A stretch of 64,000 nt of DNA from Cyclobacteriaceae bacterium (GCA_025808415.1 CP075525.1:3519501-3583500), one strand, 5' to 3'. Shown: positions 40,901 through 49,372, counted from the stretch's first letter. Notes: generated by a model from the letters alone, not told the origin. Translations and numbers: made by a program.

Positions 40901-41028
40901 GGTGTAAAAATGAGGTTGTGTATTTTGGCCGAATGCCCCATGGGGTTAATAACAATACGGGGAGCTTGTGCCAACATGCTTGTTACCACAAACAAGCTTA
41001 TTATGGTTAAAATGTATCGGGTAGCCAT
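37942..41028 (-). CDS. Secreted WD40-repeat protein with caspase (C14) domain
   Basis: 1028 aa with a signal peptide (ends SMLAQ). Residues about 25-350 and about 470-510 carry WD40 repeats (GNRIISISEDKTIRIWNANNG; MYLASGSDDRTVRIWKMDGS; QYIASGGEDQSIILWKLSE). The C-terminal 260 residues are a caspase-like domain starting YVLAVGINSYQ, with the catalytic His in VFYYAGHGTLDE and Cys in ILMDACHSGG. A Ca-binding-like DNGDGKVTVNE follows. Both catalytic residues are present, so it may be an active protease in the periplasm or on the surface. Target unknown. Confidence 0.9.
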   Translation of the reverse strand: MATRYILTIISLFVVTSMLAQAPRIVINPMGHSAKIHNLIFTPDGNRIISISEDKTIRIWNANNGEMLRKFESQIGDGWEGMLYASALSPDGRLLAVGGYPVSTEKDNYIVLIDIEKGVQIGTAIGHTNVINSLSFSGSGMYLASGSDDRTVRIWKMDGSPMVKSIATIPVGSAVTSLSFNARTQDLAVAAESRDVLVYGLQGLEKGTTKFVPKLLKKHKGMLNKVVYSPEGSYLASCSFDSELILWSAEGAIVKEFANIKEPINALAFSYDAKILAALDVSGKGTSYAIPGGTRFTDFLAHDNTVFSAAFSPSLTGNYVVASAGGSNNEIYLWNPINGLIVRKIKGKGSAIYHLAFGEGHELFISREFNKSGKPKYSSSFDFASFSINRNPSKNPLQRSQPKDVVQTGVNTISLPKGKMVQTREAEDGRILDYQVLTDGSVVVASDFSLKLFDKNGFLNKEFIGHSGAVRTIAVSSDGQYIASGGEDQSIILWKLSETGFAPSLRSIFDTPEWVTYFNSLPIDSLTKEPTKKAWQDVIAFMKANGQKAVKEVETQFKSLGEVLIPFATLFLTEDNEWVCYTPRGYFTCSSSGGQYFGWHVNRGIDQLADFFTAEQYFEVLFRPKEEMSKSILQGKRVEDILRESGQRIFDLGKLHRPSVGFFDVSVTMKSTDLLRYDKGKFLTQARTMPLTVEVYDGGGGVKEVNIYQNDKLIISDKEVKTNGEGEKVVKTYAVEMVNELNEFKVKVVNYQKIESRTDVLPIEYTGDVIATSSLYVLAVGINSYQNTSYNLNYAKPDAQSFTEKILEHGKGIFKTLNRMEIYDKDATRENILKAFKSITARARPEDVFVFYYAGHGTLDEENNNEYYLVPTDVTKLYGDPAQLEAKGISATELKNQLTQLKAQKQIILMDACHSGGAVKSLNVRAAAADEKAIVQLARSSGVVMMASSGTQQFATEFEVLKHGVFTYALLEALDGKADNGDGKVTVNEIKIYMEERVPELTKKHGGKAQYPTGYITGNDFPISIINK

Positions 41029-41108
41029 AACTGCAGGAAATTGGTAGAATGTAAAATTACCAATTTTTTACAGCGAACGGTAAAAGGCAGAAACAGGCCT
41101 GAAAAAGG

Positions 41109-41264
41109 CTAAACAGAGGCTTTTCTAAAGATAAGCATAATCGAGGGCCGTTTACCGCGCAATTCCGGTACGGGCGACCCTTCGGATGATTTGGTTAGCT
41201 GAACAGAAGCGTAGAAAAGGATGCCATAAAAAAGTGAAACAGTAGATGCGGCAAGGTATATCAT
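41109..41264 (-). CDS. Possible small membrane protein
   Basis: ATG at 41264, TAG at 41111-41109, 51 codons. One hydrophobic span near the N-terminus (MIYLAASTVSLFYGILFYAS), then a basic tail (LRGKRPSIMLIFRKASV). A purine-rich GAGGGGGAGAAATT stands directly before the ATG. It sits in the 433-base gap between the caspase gene and the subtilase. Unrecognised, and the case rests on topology and the ribosome-site-like tract. Confidence 0.4.
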   Translation of the reverse strand: MIYLAASTVSLFYGILFYASVQLTKSSEGSPVPELRGKRPSIMLIFRKASV

Positions 41265-41461
41265 AATTTCTCCCCCTCAGTTTTGTTTGGTGATACAAAA
41301 ATGCGTGCAATCTCTTTTAATGGCATTTTAATGTGCCCCGTTCAATAACAGAAGTAAGTTTTGGCATGGTTTTGCAAGCATCAGCCACCGGGATAATTTT
41401 TAAGGAAATTACTAGAAGAACTTTTACCTTGCGCGCCTTAACTATTGTAAATCAAACTACT

Positions 41462-43105
41462 ATGCATAATAAACTTTGGATGATGCTCATTGTTTTGTTG
41501 AGCATTTCGGCAAAAAAATCCTACGCTTTTCAAGGTGCTGAAACAAACCAGGATAGCACAAAAGTGCCTAAAAACTGGTTTTTACTCGATCCGGAAACAG
41601 ATCGGGTGCAAGGCGTAAGTGCCGAACGTGTTTATAACACCCTATTGAAAGGAAGGCCAAGCCGCACGGTAATCGTGGCGGTTATCGATTCGGGGGTAGA
41701 TATTTTTCACGAAGACCTGAAAGATGTTATTTGGGTGAACAAAGGTGAAATACCCGACAACGGCATTGACGATGATAAAAACGGATACGTAGATGATGTG
41801 CACGGATGGAATTTCATTGGCGGTAAAGGGGGTAACGTAAATGAGGATACCTACGAACTTACCCGCGAGTACGTGAGGCTAAAACCCAAATACGACAACG
41901 TGGATGAGAAGAAAGTACCCAAGAAAAGCCAGGCTGAATACGCTTACTACAAAGACCTGAAAAGTAAATTCGAAAAGCGCAGCCAGGAGGCCACACAAAT
42001 GTACAATCAGTACAACACCATTTTTACCAACATCAACTTTGGTAACGATACCCTCAAAAGTATTTACAATGTAAAAAAGGTGACCCCTGCTTTGCTGGAT
42101 ACCCTGAAACCTTCTAACCCGGTAATCGCTTTTTCGAAAAATGCCGTCTCCATTATTTTTCAAAACTTCGGGCCCGATGTGGATGTGGATGAAGTGCTGG
42201 AAGACTTAAAAGGGGCAGTTGATTATTACCGTGTGCAAGCCCTTTATGGATACAACACCGAGTTTGATCCACGCAATATTGTTGGCGATAACTATAACAA
42301 CCTTTACGAAAAGGGTTATGGAAACAACGATGTTAAGGGCCCCGATGCTGAACATGGAACACATGTAGCTGGTATTATTGCCGCCAACCGCAAAAATGAT
42401 TTAGGCATTAAAGGCATTGCCGACAATGTGAAAATAATGGCGGTGCGGGCTGTACCTAATGGCGATGAACGCGACAAAGACGTGGCCAACGCCATACTTT
42501 ATGCAGTTGATAACGGGGCACACATCATCAATATGAGTTTTGGGAAATCGTACTCACCCCAAAAAGAAGCGGTGGATAAAGCTGTGAAATATGCAGAGTC
42601 GAAGGGCGTGCTGTTGGTACACGCGGCCGGTAACGATGGTGATGACATTGATGTAAAGAAAAATTTCCCTACCCGTTTCTACAATGATGGTAAAGAAGCC
42701 AAAAACTGGATTGAGGTTGGTGCATCTTCCTGGGGTGCCGATGAAAACTTTGTAGCCTCATTCTCCAACTACGGAAAAAAGTCAGTTGATTTATTTTCAC
42801 CTGGCGTTGAAATCTATTCGACCATTCCGGAAAACGGGTATAAAAACAACCAGGGTACCAGTATGGCAAGCCCTGCCGCTGCCGGTGTTGCTGCCATCAT
42901 CATGTCATACTTCCCCGACCTTACGGCCAATCAGGTAAAAGAAATCTTAAATCAATCTACGCGCAAGTTTGATGGATTGAAAGTGATAACACCCGGTGGA
43001 AAAGAAGCGGTTGATTTCAGTAAGCTGAGCCGTTCAGGCGGGTTGGTAAATGCCTATGAGGCTGTAAAACTGGCAATGACTATTAGCAAGACTGTGGATA
43101 AATAA
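41462..43105 (+). CDS. Subtilisin-like S8 serine protease
   Basis: 547 aa from the ATG at 41462 (signal peptide MHNKLWMMLIVLLSISAKKSYA). A GTG at 41333 would place 43 non-signal residues ahead of it and is less likely. Catalytic triad: Asp in VAVIDSGVDIFHEDL, His in EHGTHVAGIIAA, Ser in GTSMASPAAAGVAA. A 140-residue insert separates Asp and His, seen in Bacteroidota members. The enzyme is secreted to the periplasm or the surface; no T9SS tail is visible. Confidence 0.9.
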   Translation: MHNKLWMMLIVLLSISAKKSYAFQGAETNQDSTKVPKNWFLLDPETDRVQGVSAERVYNTLLKGRPSRTVIVAVIDSGVDIFHEDLKDVIWVNKGEIPDNGIDDDKNGYVDDVHGWNFIGGKGGNVNEDTYELTREYVRLKPKYDNVDEKKVPKKSQAEYAYYKDLKSKFEKRSQEATQMYNQYNTIFTNINFGNDTLKSIYNVKKVTPALLDTLKPSNPVIAFSKNAVSIIFQNFGPDVDVDEVLEDLKGAVDYYRVQALYGYNTEFDPRNIVGDNYNNLYEKGYGNNDVKGPDAEHGTHVAGIIAANRKNDLGIKGIADNVKIMAVRAVPNGDERDKDVANAILYAVDNGAHIINMSFGKSYSPQKEAVDKAVKYAESKGVLLVHAAGNDGDDIDVKKNFPTRFYNDGKEAKNWIEVGASSWGADENFVASFSNYGKKSVDLFSPGVEIYSTIPENGYKNNQGTSMASPAAAGVAAIIMSYFPDLTANQVKEILNQSTRKFDGLKVITPGGKEAVDFSKLSRSGGLVNAYEAVKLAMTISKTVDK

Positions 43106-43130
43106 TTCGGCACAGTTAACTTCATAAACA

Positions 43131-43163
43131 AAAAAGCCCCGAATGTTTATCGGGGCCTTTTTG
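43131..43163. terminator. Bidirectional terminator between convergent genes
   Basis: AAAAAGCCCCGA...TCGGGGCCTTTTT forms a strong GC stem with an A-run on one side and a T-run on the other, between the subtilase and the MBL-rhodanese gene. It can serve both. Confidence 0.88.
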
Positions 43164-43183
43164 TTTCACTCAACTCTTAAAAA

Positions 43184-44587
43184 TTATTCCGTTACTACCG
43201 GATTTCCCTTATTGATCCACTCGCTCATTCCTCCACTGTAGTTCTTAACGTTCTTATATCCATTACGCGCGAGTATAGAGTAGCCAATGGATGAACGATC
43301 ACCTGCCTGGCAGAAAATCACAACTTGTTGATCTTTCTTAACTTTATCCAGGTTTTTTTCCAACGTACCAACAAACACATGGTCAGCACCCTTAATGTGG
43401 CCCGATTTATATTCGGCTTCGCCTCGCAAATCAACATACTGTGTATGGTTGGATTGCATGATCTGTTTCAGTTCAGGCTCGGAAATAATATTTGCTTTTT
43501 CAAGTTTGTTACCCAGTTCTCCCCAAACCTTTACGCTCTCCACATAGCCGTAAATATTATCCAGGCCTATGCGCATCAATTTGCGGGTAAGATCTTCCAG
43601 TTTGCTCTCCTCAGCGATTAAAATAAACGGCTCATCGTAGTTCAAAATCCATCCACACCAAGTAGCAAAAGAATTATTTCCCTGGATGTTGTACGTGCCG
43701 GGAATAAAGCCTTCGGCAAATTCAGTCTTTAAGCGTGTGTCAATAACTTTAACACCGCTATCGAAAGACGTTTTAAATTCAGCAGCACTTAGTTTTTTGA
43801 GTTTAGGAACTTCCGTAAGCAATGGGCGATCAACTTTGTTAAGCTTTTTCATCATCGCAAAATACTTTGGCGGCTCAGGCTGATCTTCCAGCAAATATTT
43901 TACGAAACCATTTTCATCTTTTTGATATTGGAACGCCCAGTTGCGTATTTTTTCATAACCCACTGTTGAACTGGGAACTGCCCCTAACGCCTTACCGCAT
44001 GCTGATCCGGCCCCATGGCCTGGCCATACCTGAATGTAATCGGGTAAAGCGTTAAACCGTTGAACCGATTTATACATTTCCTTTGCACCGGCTTCTTTCG
44101 TTCCGGTTACACCGGCTGCTTTTTCCAGCAAATCGGGTCTTCCAACGTCCCCTACAAACACAAAATCGCCCGTAAACAACATTACCGGTTCAGGGCTGGC
44201 GGGTGTATCTGTCAGTAAAAAGCTTATACTTTCAGGCGTATGTCCGGGGGTGTGCAATACATCGAACTTTAAATTGCCCACCATAAACGAGTCGCCATCT
44301 TTCAAACCATTATGCGGAAATTCATATAACCAGCCTTCACCTCCTTCATCGGATAGATAAAGTTGTGCACCGGTCAACGCAGCAAGCTCACGCGATCCGG
44401 AAAGGAAATCGGCATGGATATGCGTTTCTGCAATGTGGGTGATCTTCATTTTATTTTGTGCGGCAATTTCCAGGTAGGTGTCCACATCGCGCTTGGGGTC
44501 AATCACCATGGCGACACCGGCTTTTTGGCAACCAATAAAATAACTGGCTTGTGCCAGGCTTTTGTCGTAAACGTGTTGAAAATACAT
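43184..44587 (-). CDS. MBL-fold persulfide dioxygenase-like protein with two rhodanese domains
   Basis: 467 aa. Metallo-beta-lactamase domain (about 1-250) with the ligand motif THIHADFLSG, then HTPGHTPES and VWPGHGAGS; this is the glyoxalase-II/ETHE1-like subtype. Two rhodanese domains follow. The first has no clear catalytic Cys. The second has the active-site Cys in VVIFCQAGDRSSIG. Such fusions (CstB/BlhA-like) oxidise persulfide sulfur to sulfite. It lies at the edge of the sulfur cluster, downstream of thioredoxin. Confidence 0.88.
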   Translation of the reverse strand: MYFQHVYDKSLAQASYFIGCQKAGVAMVIDPKRDVDTYLEIAAQNKMKITHIAETHIHADFLSGSRELAALTGAQLYLSDEGGEGWLYEFPHNGLKDGDSFMVGNLKFDVLHTPGHTPESISFLLTDTPASPEPVMLFTGDFVFVGDVGRPDLLEKAAGVTGTKEAGAKEMYKSVQRFNALPDYIQVWPGHGAGSACGKALGAVPSSTVGYEKIRNWAFQYQKDENGFVKYLLEDQPEPPKYFAMMKKLNKVDRPLLTEVPKLKKLSAAEFKTSFDSGVKVIDTRLKTEFAEGFIPGTYNIQGNNSFATWCGWILNYDEPFILIAEESKLEDLTRKLMRIGLDNIYGYVESVKVWGELGNKLEKANIISEPELKQIMQSNHTQYVDLRGEAEYKSGHIKGADHVFVGTLEKNLDKVKKDQQVVIFCQAGDRSSIGYSILARNGYKNVKNYSGGMSEWINKGNPVVTE

Positions 44588-44633
44588 ATCGCTTTAAAGT
44601 TGTAGTTACAAAATCGGCAAAACTCATCTAATA

Positions 44634-44641
44634 CAAAGGTA
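44634..44641 (-). promoter_or_regulatory. -7 box upstream of the MBL-rhodanese gene
   Basis: TACCTTTG on the minus strand fits TAnnTTTG and lies 47 bases before the ATG at 44587. No CRP/FNR-like dyad stands at the distance found for the neighbouring sulfur genes. Confidence 0.45.
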
Positions 44642-44673
44642 ATCAATCCCGCGTAACGGGATTTTTGAATGAC

Positions 44674-44997
44674 TTATTTCACTACGCTTTCGGCAGTGAA
44701 GTGGTTGATAATTTGTTCCAATTGATTGGCATTAAGCACGCCCGATTGCCTCCACAATACTTCGCCATTCCTGAACAGCATAAGGGTTGGCACGCCTTGT
44801 ATCCGGTACGTGCCTGCAATCAGAGGGTTTTTATCCACATCAATCTTAATGATGGTTGCTTTATCCGAAACACGGGAAGACAACTCCTGTAAAATAGGCT
44901 GCATCATTTGGCAAGGCCCGCACCAGGTGGCGAAAAAATCGACCAAAACCGGTTTTTCACTTCGGATAAGCTCGCTGAAGGTTTTCTTCTGCTCCAT
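44674..44997 (-). CDS. trxA: Thioredoxin
   Basis: 107 aa, cytosolic. Redox motif [12 protein letters not shown] (Cys26 and Cys29), cis-Pro loop [14 protein letters not shown]. Reduces disulfides and, in this setting, might accept persulfides made by the neighbouring enzymes. A dyad and a perfect -7 box precede it. The gene symbol is by family; other thioredoxins may exist in the genome. Confidence 0.88.
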   Translation of the reverse strand: MEQKKTFSELIRSEKPVLVDFFATWCGPCQMMQPILQELSSRVSDKATIIKIDVDKNPLIAGTYRIQGVPTLMLFRNGEVLWRQSGVLNANQLEQIINHFTAESVVK

Positions 44998-45017
44998 AAA
45001 ATAGTTTCAATCTGCTA

Positions 45018-45062
45018 CAAAACTACACCAGAAATAAAATAGTTTCTGTGATTTTGGTTACA
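45018..45062 (-). promoter_or_regulatory. CRP/FNR-like dyad plus -7 box of the thioredoxin gene
   Basis: On the minus strand TGTAA-CCAAAA-TCACA (45062-45047) is a 5-6-5 dyad. TAGTTTTG (45025-45018) fits TAnnTTTG. The dyad centre is 29.5 bases upstream of the box edge, about 41 bases before the expected start of transcription, the class II activator position. Confidence 0.6.
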
Positions 45063-45074
45063 CTGCTGAAAGGA

Positions 45075-45674
45075 TTAAACCTTCACGCCTGCAAAATATA
45101 TTATAGCGGCTTTTCCCTGATGAAAAGGGCCATCATTTAACACCCTCATTTCCAACGTGTTTTTAGTTACCTGTAAGCCTTGAAAATCGTCCACCAATAA
45201 TTCGTTGGAATATAGCATTGCCTCGTTTTTAGGACCACCGGAGGAAAAGTGTAACTGTTCTTTCGAAAAACCTTCCAGTATTAAAGTGCCGCCCTGTTTC
45301 AACGCAGACACGCATTGCGCATGAAAAGCCGCTCGGATTCCCGGCATGAGGTGCACATAAATTAAACCAATAACATCGTAAGTATTTTTTGGCAAACTAC
45401 AGAACTCAATTTCCTGAACGGTATAGTTAATTGCTACTCCATTTTTGGATGCTCGTTCAAGCGCGCGAAGTGCAGCGACTGAACTATAGTCAAAGGCATC
45501 CACTTGCCAACCTGCTTGTGCAGCAAAGATTGCATTTCGTCCTTCACCTTCTGCTGGAAGCAGTAATCGCCCGGGCGTTAATTGTTGTATACGTCCCTTA
45601 AAAAATTGACTGGGCTGATCACCATAAACGGTGTCGTGCTCAGTGTAGCGATTATTCCAAAATTCTTTTGTCAC
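45075..45674 (-). CDS. Class I SAM-dependent methyltransferase (TehB/TPMT-like)
   Basis: 199 aa. FWNNRYTEHDTVYGDQPSQFF at the N-terminus, SAM-binding loop LLPAEGEGRNAIFAAQAGWQV with the Glu-x-Gly-x-Gly motif, then DAFDYS and GTLILEGFSKEQL. The substrate is unknown; relatives methylate tellurite or thiols. The GTG start overlaps the stop of the DUF983 gene by four bases, so it ends the SoxB-like operon. Confidence 0.8.
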   Translation of the reverse strand: MTKEFWNNRYTEHDTVYGDQPSQFFKGRIQQLTPGRLLLPAEGEGRNAIFAAQAGWQVDAFDYSSVAALRALERASKNGVAINYTVQEIEFCSLPKNTYDVIGLIYVHLMPGIRAAFHAQCVSALKQGGTLILEGFSKEQLHFSSGGPKNEAMLYSNELLVDDFQGLQVTKNTLEMRVLNDGPFHQGKAAIIYFAGVKV

Positions 45675-46070
45675 TCTAACCTTGCCTTTAAGGTTTTATC
45701 AAACTCACGTTTATACGAGTAGAAAAAATTTATGTAAATGGCACGCGACAGCCGCAAGGTTACCGGTAAAAGTAAGACAGCCAATGCCATTGTGGTAATA
45801 ATATAGACTTCGGTTGATGGGTTAAACAACACCCTTAACGCTACGTATACCGTAGTGAATAAGGCTACCTGCAAGGCATAGCTAACATACATAGCTCCGG
45901 TATAAAACGATGGCTCCGGGGTTGTAGTGTAATCTGCAAGAAGGGCATTGCTCCGGCATTTTCGAAAAATGTTTGCTGTAAGCCGGTTCCGAAAATAATT
46001 TTCCGTTGTGACAACGCGGACATCGGTGATGGAGTATGCTGTAAAGCTTCGTTCCTTTAGCGACAATCAT
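45671..46070 (-). pseudogene. DUF983 membrane protein, interrupted by a one-base frameshift
   Basis: The first frame from 46070 encodes MIVAKGTKLYSILHHRCPRC, then MPEQCPSCRLHYN: the paired CxxC motifs of DUF983. It then runs into non-family sequence. The next frame carries the expected continuation PEPSFYTGAMYVSYALQVALF and two membrane helices. The shift falls at the four-C run on the minus strand (45921-45918). Removing one C gives a continuous 132-aa DUF983 protein, and the 400-base length is one more than a multiple of three. Either a real inactivating mutation or a sequencing error in a homopolymer. Confidence 0.82.
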
Positions 46071-46073
46071 AAA

Positions 46074-46685
46074 TTAAAAGAAAAAATAACGCACAAACCC
46101 AATAATACCTAACCCGAGCAGTACCAGGCCGGGAATCATACGAAGTAACCGGTTGTCCCGGAAAGATGAAGCAATGCGGTGCGCCAAAAAGATGAGTAAA
46201 GAAAGCAGAGCAAATGCCCCTACCGATGTACCCAACACATAACTGTGCAACCGCCAACCTGTACTAATATCAATCCAACCCTGGTACTTTAGATAAGCCG
46301 TAAGCGCAATCCAAAAGGGAATGGCTTGCGGGTTAAGAATACTTAAAATTATTCCTCGTCTAAATCCACTCTCTTGTAGTTTAACTGAAATGGCTGTTGG
46401 CTTTCGTACACTCCATAGGCTGGCAATACCAATGACGGTCATGATAATGGCTCCCCATAACTGAAAATTTTGCATAACCACCGGTGAAGAAGTGATGAGT
46501 TGTTCAAACTCAACGGCAATCCACGCATAAGGATATTCAACAATGGCCACTGCCAAGGCAAATCGCAGGGCAGCTTTTATCCGGTGCTCAAGGCCCATTT
46601 GAAGCACAAGCAAATTAAGTGTGCCGGGCGGTATGGATCCCAGGAAACTAAACACTGCACCAACTATGAAAACCTGTACGATCAA
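46074..46685 (-). CDS. LysE family amino-acid exporter
   Basis: 203 aa, about six membrane helices. The N-terminus VFSFLGSIPPGTLNLLVLQMGLEHR with the conserved P-P-G-T-x-N motif and later SILNPQAIPFWIAL fit LysE/RhtB translocators. No ATG in phase is near, and a TTG at 46685 gives the usual start. It follows the SoxB-like gene by 19 bases and is probably co-transcribed. Substrate unknown. Confidence 0.82.
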   Translation of the reverse strand: MIVQVFIVGAVFSFLGSIPPGTLNLLVLQMGLEHRIKAALRFALAVAIVEYPYAWIAVEFEQLITSSPVVMQNFQLWGAIIMTVIGIASLWSVRKPTAISVKLQESGFRRGIILSILNPQAIPFWIALTAYLKYQGWIDISTGWRLHSYVLGTSVGAFALLSLLIFLAHRIASSFRDNRLLRMIPGLVLLGLGIIGFVRYFFF

Positions 46686-46704
46686 AATGAAAAAGCTCTA
46701 CTAA

Positions 46705-48510
46705 TTAACGGAATTCATAACCAAAACCCATAAGCTGGGTAAGCAACGTATTTGGCGCATCAGTTGCCGTAGCGCGGCCTTCAAGTTTAGGTGAAATGGG
46801 CGAATGCTTTGCTAAATATTCTTCTATAACGGTATGCATGGTAATGCCCAGTTTTTTCGGTTCAGCCACGTCATCTACGCGGCAAATGGTTGTATCCGGA
46901 TCACCCTCCCGTTCACAGGCAACAAACGTATAGCTTGTGTTCATATCCAAAGCTTTTCCTTTAACCTTGATCCAGTTTATGCGCTTGCCTTGTTCATTGC
47001 CAATGGTAAAATTCACTTCCATTCCTTTAAAACGGACCACCCATCCGCCAAAACGTTTGGCCGGGTCTTTCGCAAAAGCGTTGTGCAATTCTTTCTCCAT
47101 CCAGTCCCACAATTGTTTGCCGGTAATGGTACCAAGTTTTGCTTCACTGTCTACCGGCAACATGCTCCATAAATAGTCTTCTGTGATTTCCGCTACCCCG
47201 GTTTTGGGGTCGGGTACTAATGGCGGACAAAACCGAAAACCATTACTCAATGCAATATCCGGTTTAAACTTCCACATTATAGCATCGGTAATAAAATTGT
47301 CCATAGGTGTTTCGATAACGTAGTAGCGCACCAATGGTGTTTTAGTTTTACCGATTACACGATCCAGGCGGGCACGATAAGGCTCACGCGCTTTTTCAAC
47401 CAACGCCTTCATTTCTTCATCTTCCTTGTACCGGTCCGGATCAACATCTAATAATTGATAAGCCTGATCTTTAACTAGGCCATCTTCAATGGCAATATCC
47501 AAACGAGCTACAAACGATCCGAATGCACCCGGTTCGGTAACCCGCGCATACTTTCCGGTTATGGGATCACGCACACGTTCATGTGTATCGGCACCCAGGA
47601 TATAATCAACACCTTTAATAGCAGGCATATCCGCCAACCCGATTTGTTGTGCCAGGCCCATATGGGTTAGCAACATCACCAAGTGACACCCCTCGTACTC
47701 TTTTAATATCGTAACATACTTCGCTATATTCTCATGAGGATGGGTGAATTGAATGCCTTCACTATAGGCAGGTGACTGGCGCTTGGGTGTGAGCGGATCA
47801 TTGTACCCGATAAAACCAATCTTTATACCACCAATATGTTTCACATAGTAAGGTGGAAATATCAAATCACCGTTAAAATTATCTTTCGTATCATGAAACA
47901 TGTTGGCGCACACCTTTGGGCAAGTATAAGCAAACATGTCTTTCATCATCATTTCTTTACCGTACACCACTTCCCAGTTTCCGGGAAGCATCAGGTCATA
48001 TCCGATGGCATTCATTAACGGTACAATAGCCTGCCCCTCGGTTAGGGCTGCAACACCGCCCCCCTGAAAACAATCGCCACCATCAATTAAAAAAGTATTG
48101 GCCGGGTTTTCTTTGCGCAGCGAATTGATCATGGATTTCAGCGTGGCGAATCCCCCACGCTTTTTGTAAACCGGTTTACCATTCTCGATGAAAAATTCAT
48201 CATGGGTAAGCAACTGCGCATGGATGTCGGCTGTATGTAAAAGTGTTACGACTGAAGTTTTACCTGCCGTAACCGATTTATTGCCAAAAATTTCGTTTTG
48301 CTTTGCATCACCATCACCGTTATTCAGTGCAGATGCCGCCAAAGGAGAAATTAGTCCACCGCCAACACCAAGGGCTAAACCCAAACCGCTTGCTTTCTTA
48401 AGAAACTCACGCCTGCTGGCATCAGAAATTTGTACGTGTAGCTTTTTCTCCTTTTCAGATACAGCCTCCGCTTGACAAGAATAGCACGTACAATCGCTCC
48501 AATGATCCAT
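46705..48510 (-). CDS. SoxB-like thiosulfohydrolase / 5'-nucleotidase-family metallophosphoesterase
   Basis: 601 aa. A Tat signal (SRREFLKKASGLGLAL, about residue 32) follows a Cys-rich 30-residue N-terminal extension, odd for the family. Metallophosphoesterase ligands: LLHTADIHAQL, LIDGGDCFQGGG, LPGNWEVVYG, LLTHMG and GADTHERV. The C-terminal 5'-nucleotidase domain has IALSNGFRF and PVDSEAKLGTITGKQLWDWME. The N-W-E motif and the Tat export favour SoxB, which cleaves sulfate from protein-bound thiosulfate, over plain 5'-nucleotidases. No SoxYZ, SoxAX or SoxCD is in the window, so a full Sox pathway is not shown. It is in an operon behind DsrE and a rhodanese. Confidence 0.72.
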   Translation of the reverse strand: MDHWSDCTCYSCQAEAVSEKEKKLHVQISDASRREFLKKASGLGLALGVGGGLISPLAASALNNGDGDAKQNEIFGNKSVTAGKTSVVTLLHTADIHAQLLTHDEFFIENGKPVYKKRGGFATLKSMINSLRKENPANTFLIDGGDCFQGGGVAALTEGQAIVPLMNAIGYDLMLPGNWEVVYGKEMMMKDMFAYTCPKVCANMFHDTKDNFNGDLIFPPYYVKHIGGIKIGFIGYNDPLTPKRQSPAYSEGIQFTHPHENIAKYVTILKEYEGCHLVMLLTHMGLAQQIGLADMPAIKGVDYILGADTHERVRDPITGKYARVTEPGAFGSFVARLDIAIEDGLVKDQAYQLLDVDPDRYKEDEEMKALVEKAREPYRARLDRVIGKTKTPLVRYYVIETPMDNFITDAIMWKFKPDIALSNGFRFCPPLVPDPKTGVAEITEDYLWSMLPVDSEAKLGTITGKQLWDWMEKELHNAFAKDPAKRFGGWVVRFKGMEVNFTIGNEQGKRINWIKVKGKALDMNTSYTFVACEREGDPDTTICRVDDVAEPKKLGITMHTVIEEYLAKHSPISPKLEGRATATDAPNTLLTQLMGFGYEFR

Positions 48511-48545
48511 GGCGAATTTTTAATGAGTTAATGATGGAAATAAAA

Positions 48546-48935
48546 TCAGCGTTCAACAGGTTTACGAGCGGCTGCCCATGCGTTGAAACCACCTTGCAAA
48601 TCGTAAACTTCTTTAAAACCAAGTTGCGAAAGTATGCTTGCAGCTTTACCGCTGCGTACCCCTGCCGCACAATAAACGAAAACGGGCTTGGACTTATCCA
48701 ACTGGTTAACCTGGTTTTTAAAATCGGTGCTGTAGTAATCGATAGTGGTGGCGTTGACAAGGTGCCCTCCGTTGAACTCTTCAGCCGTACGTACATCCAG
48801 GATGATTTTATCGCCCGTAGCCTGAAGTTTCTTCTCAAAACTTTCTACCGCAAGTTTTTGCACCCCGGTTTGACCCTGGCAGCTTACGGTTAGGGCGATG
48901 ATCGGGAATAAAATGAGTATCCTTAAAATTTTCAT
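48546..48935 (-). CDS. Rhodanese-like sulfurtransferase lipoprotein
   Basis: 129 aa from the ATG at 48935; the ATG at 48956 falls inside the previous gene. The lipobox ALTVSC suggests a lipid-anchored periplasmic protein. Single rhodanese domain: KIILDVRTAEEFNGGHLVNA and the active-site Cys in VFVYCAAGVRSGKAA. It would carry sulfane sulfur between partners. Second in the DsrE-rhodanese-SoxB order. Confidence 0.87.
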   Translation of the reverse strand: MKILRILILFPIIALTVSCQGQTGVQKLAVESFEKKLQATGDKIILDVRTAEEFNGGHLVNATTIDYYSTDFKNQVNQLDKSKPVFVYCAAGVRSGKAASILSQLGFKEVYDLQGGFNAWAAARKPVER

Positions 48936-48945
48936 GATATTGTTT

Positions 48946-49350
48946 TTAAAATCCAAGTTTTACATAAATCCAGTTATCCTGTTGTTTCTTAACAATATCC
49001 ACCAGGGCATAAGGTACTGTTTTGGCATAGGGCACCAAATCACTTTTAGTCAAGTTTCTTTGTTTCATGGTAAACTCACATCCAATAAAGGATACATTAC
49101 TTAACTTCATTTTCTCAAGCTTGTTTATATACGTTGACTTTGTGTTCAACATGAAGTCCATTCCCGGGCCGTGGCAAACCACGGCAATCTCAACGTCAGG
49201 TATTTCTTTTTTCATGTTGCTAACCTGGTTAACGATTGATCGGTATACCAGCGTATCGTTGGTTTGCAGGTGCATGACCACGCGCGGTGGCTGCTGGGCA
49301 AAAACAGCGATGGGAATTACAATGAATAAAAATACCACGAATGGCTTCAT
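48946..49350 (-). CDS. DsrE family protein, secreted
   Basis: 134 aa with a signal peptide (ends AVFAQ). DsrE/F-like fold: RVVMHLQTNDTLVYRSIVNQVSNM, VEIAVVCHGPGMDFML, then SNVSFIGCEFTMKQRN with a Cys in the position of the persulfide-carrying residue. Its export suggests work in the periplasm. First in an operon with the rhodanese and SoxB-like genes. Confidence 0.85.
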   Translation of the reverse strand: MKPFVVFLFIVIPIAVFAQQPPRVVMHLQTNDTLVYRSIVNQVSNMKKEIPDVEIAVVCHGPGMDFMLNTKSTYINKLEKMKLSNVSFIGCEFTMKQRNLTKSDLVPYAKTVPYALVDIVKKQQDNWIYVKLGF

Positions 49351-49372
49351 AACATTCAGGAAATAGAAGGTG

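Noticed and set aside
44645..44663. Hairpin AATCCCG...CGGGATT as terminator of thioredoxin
   Set aside because: The T-run is on the plus strand, the wrong side for the minus-strand gene. It may be a fortuitous or processing hairpin.
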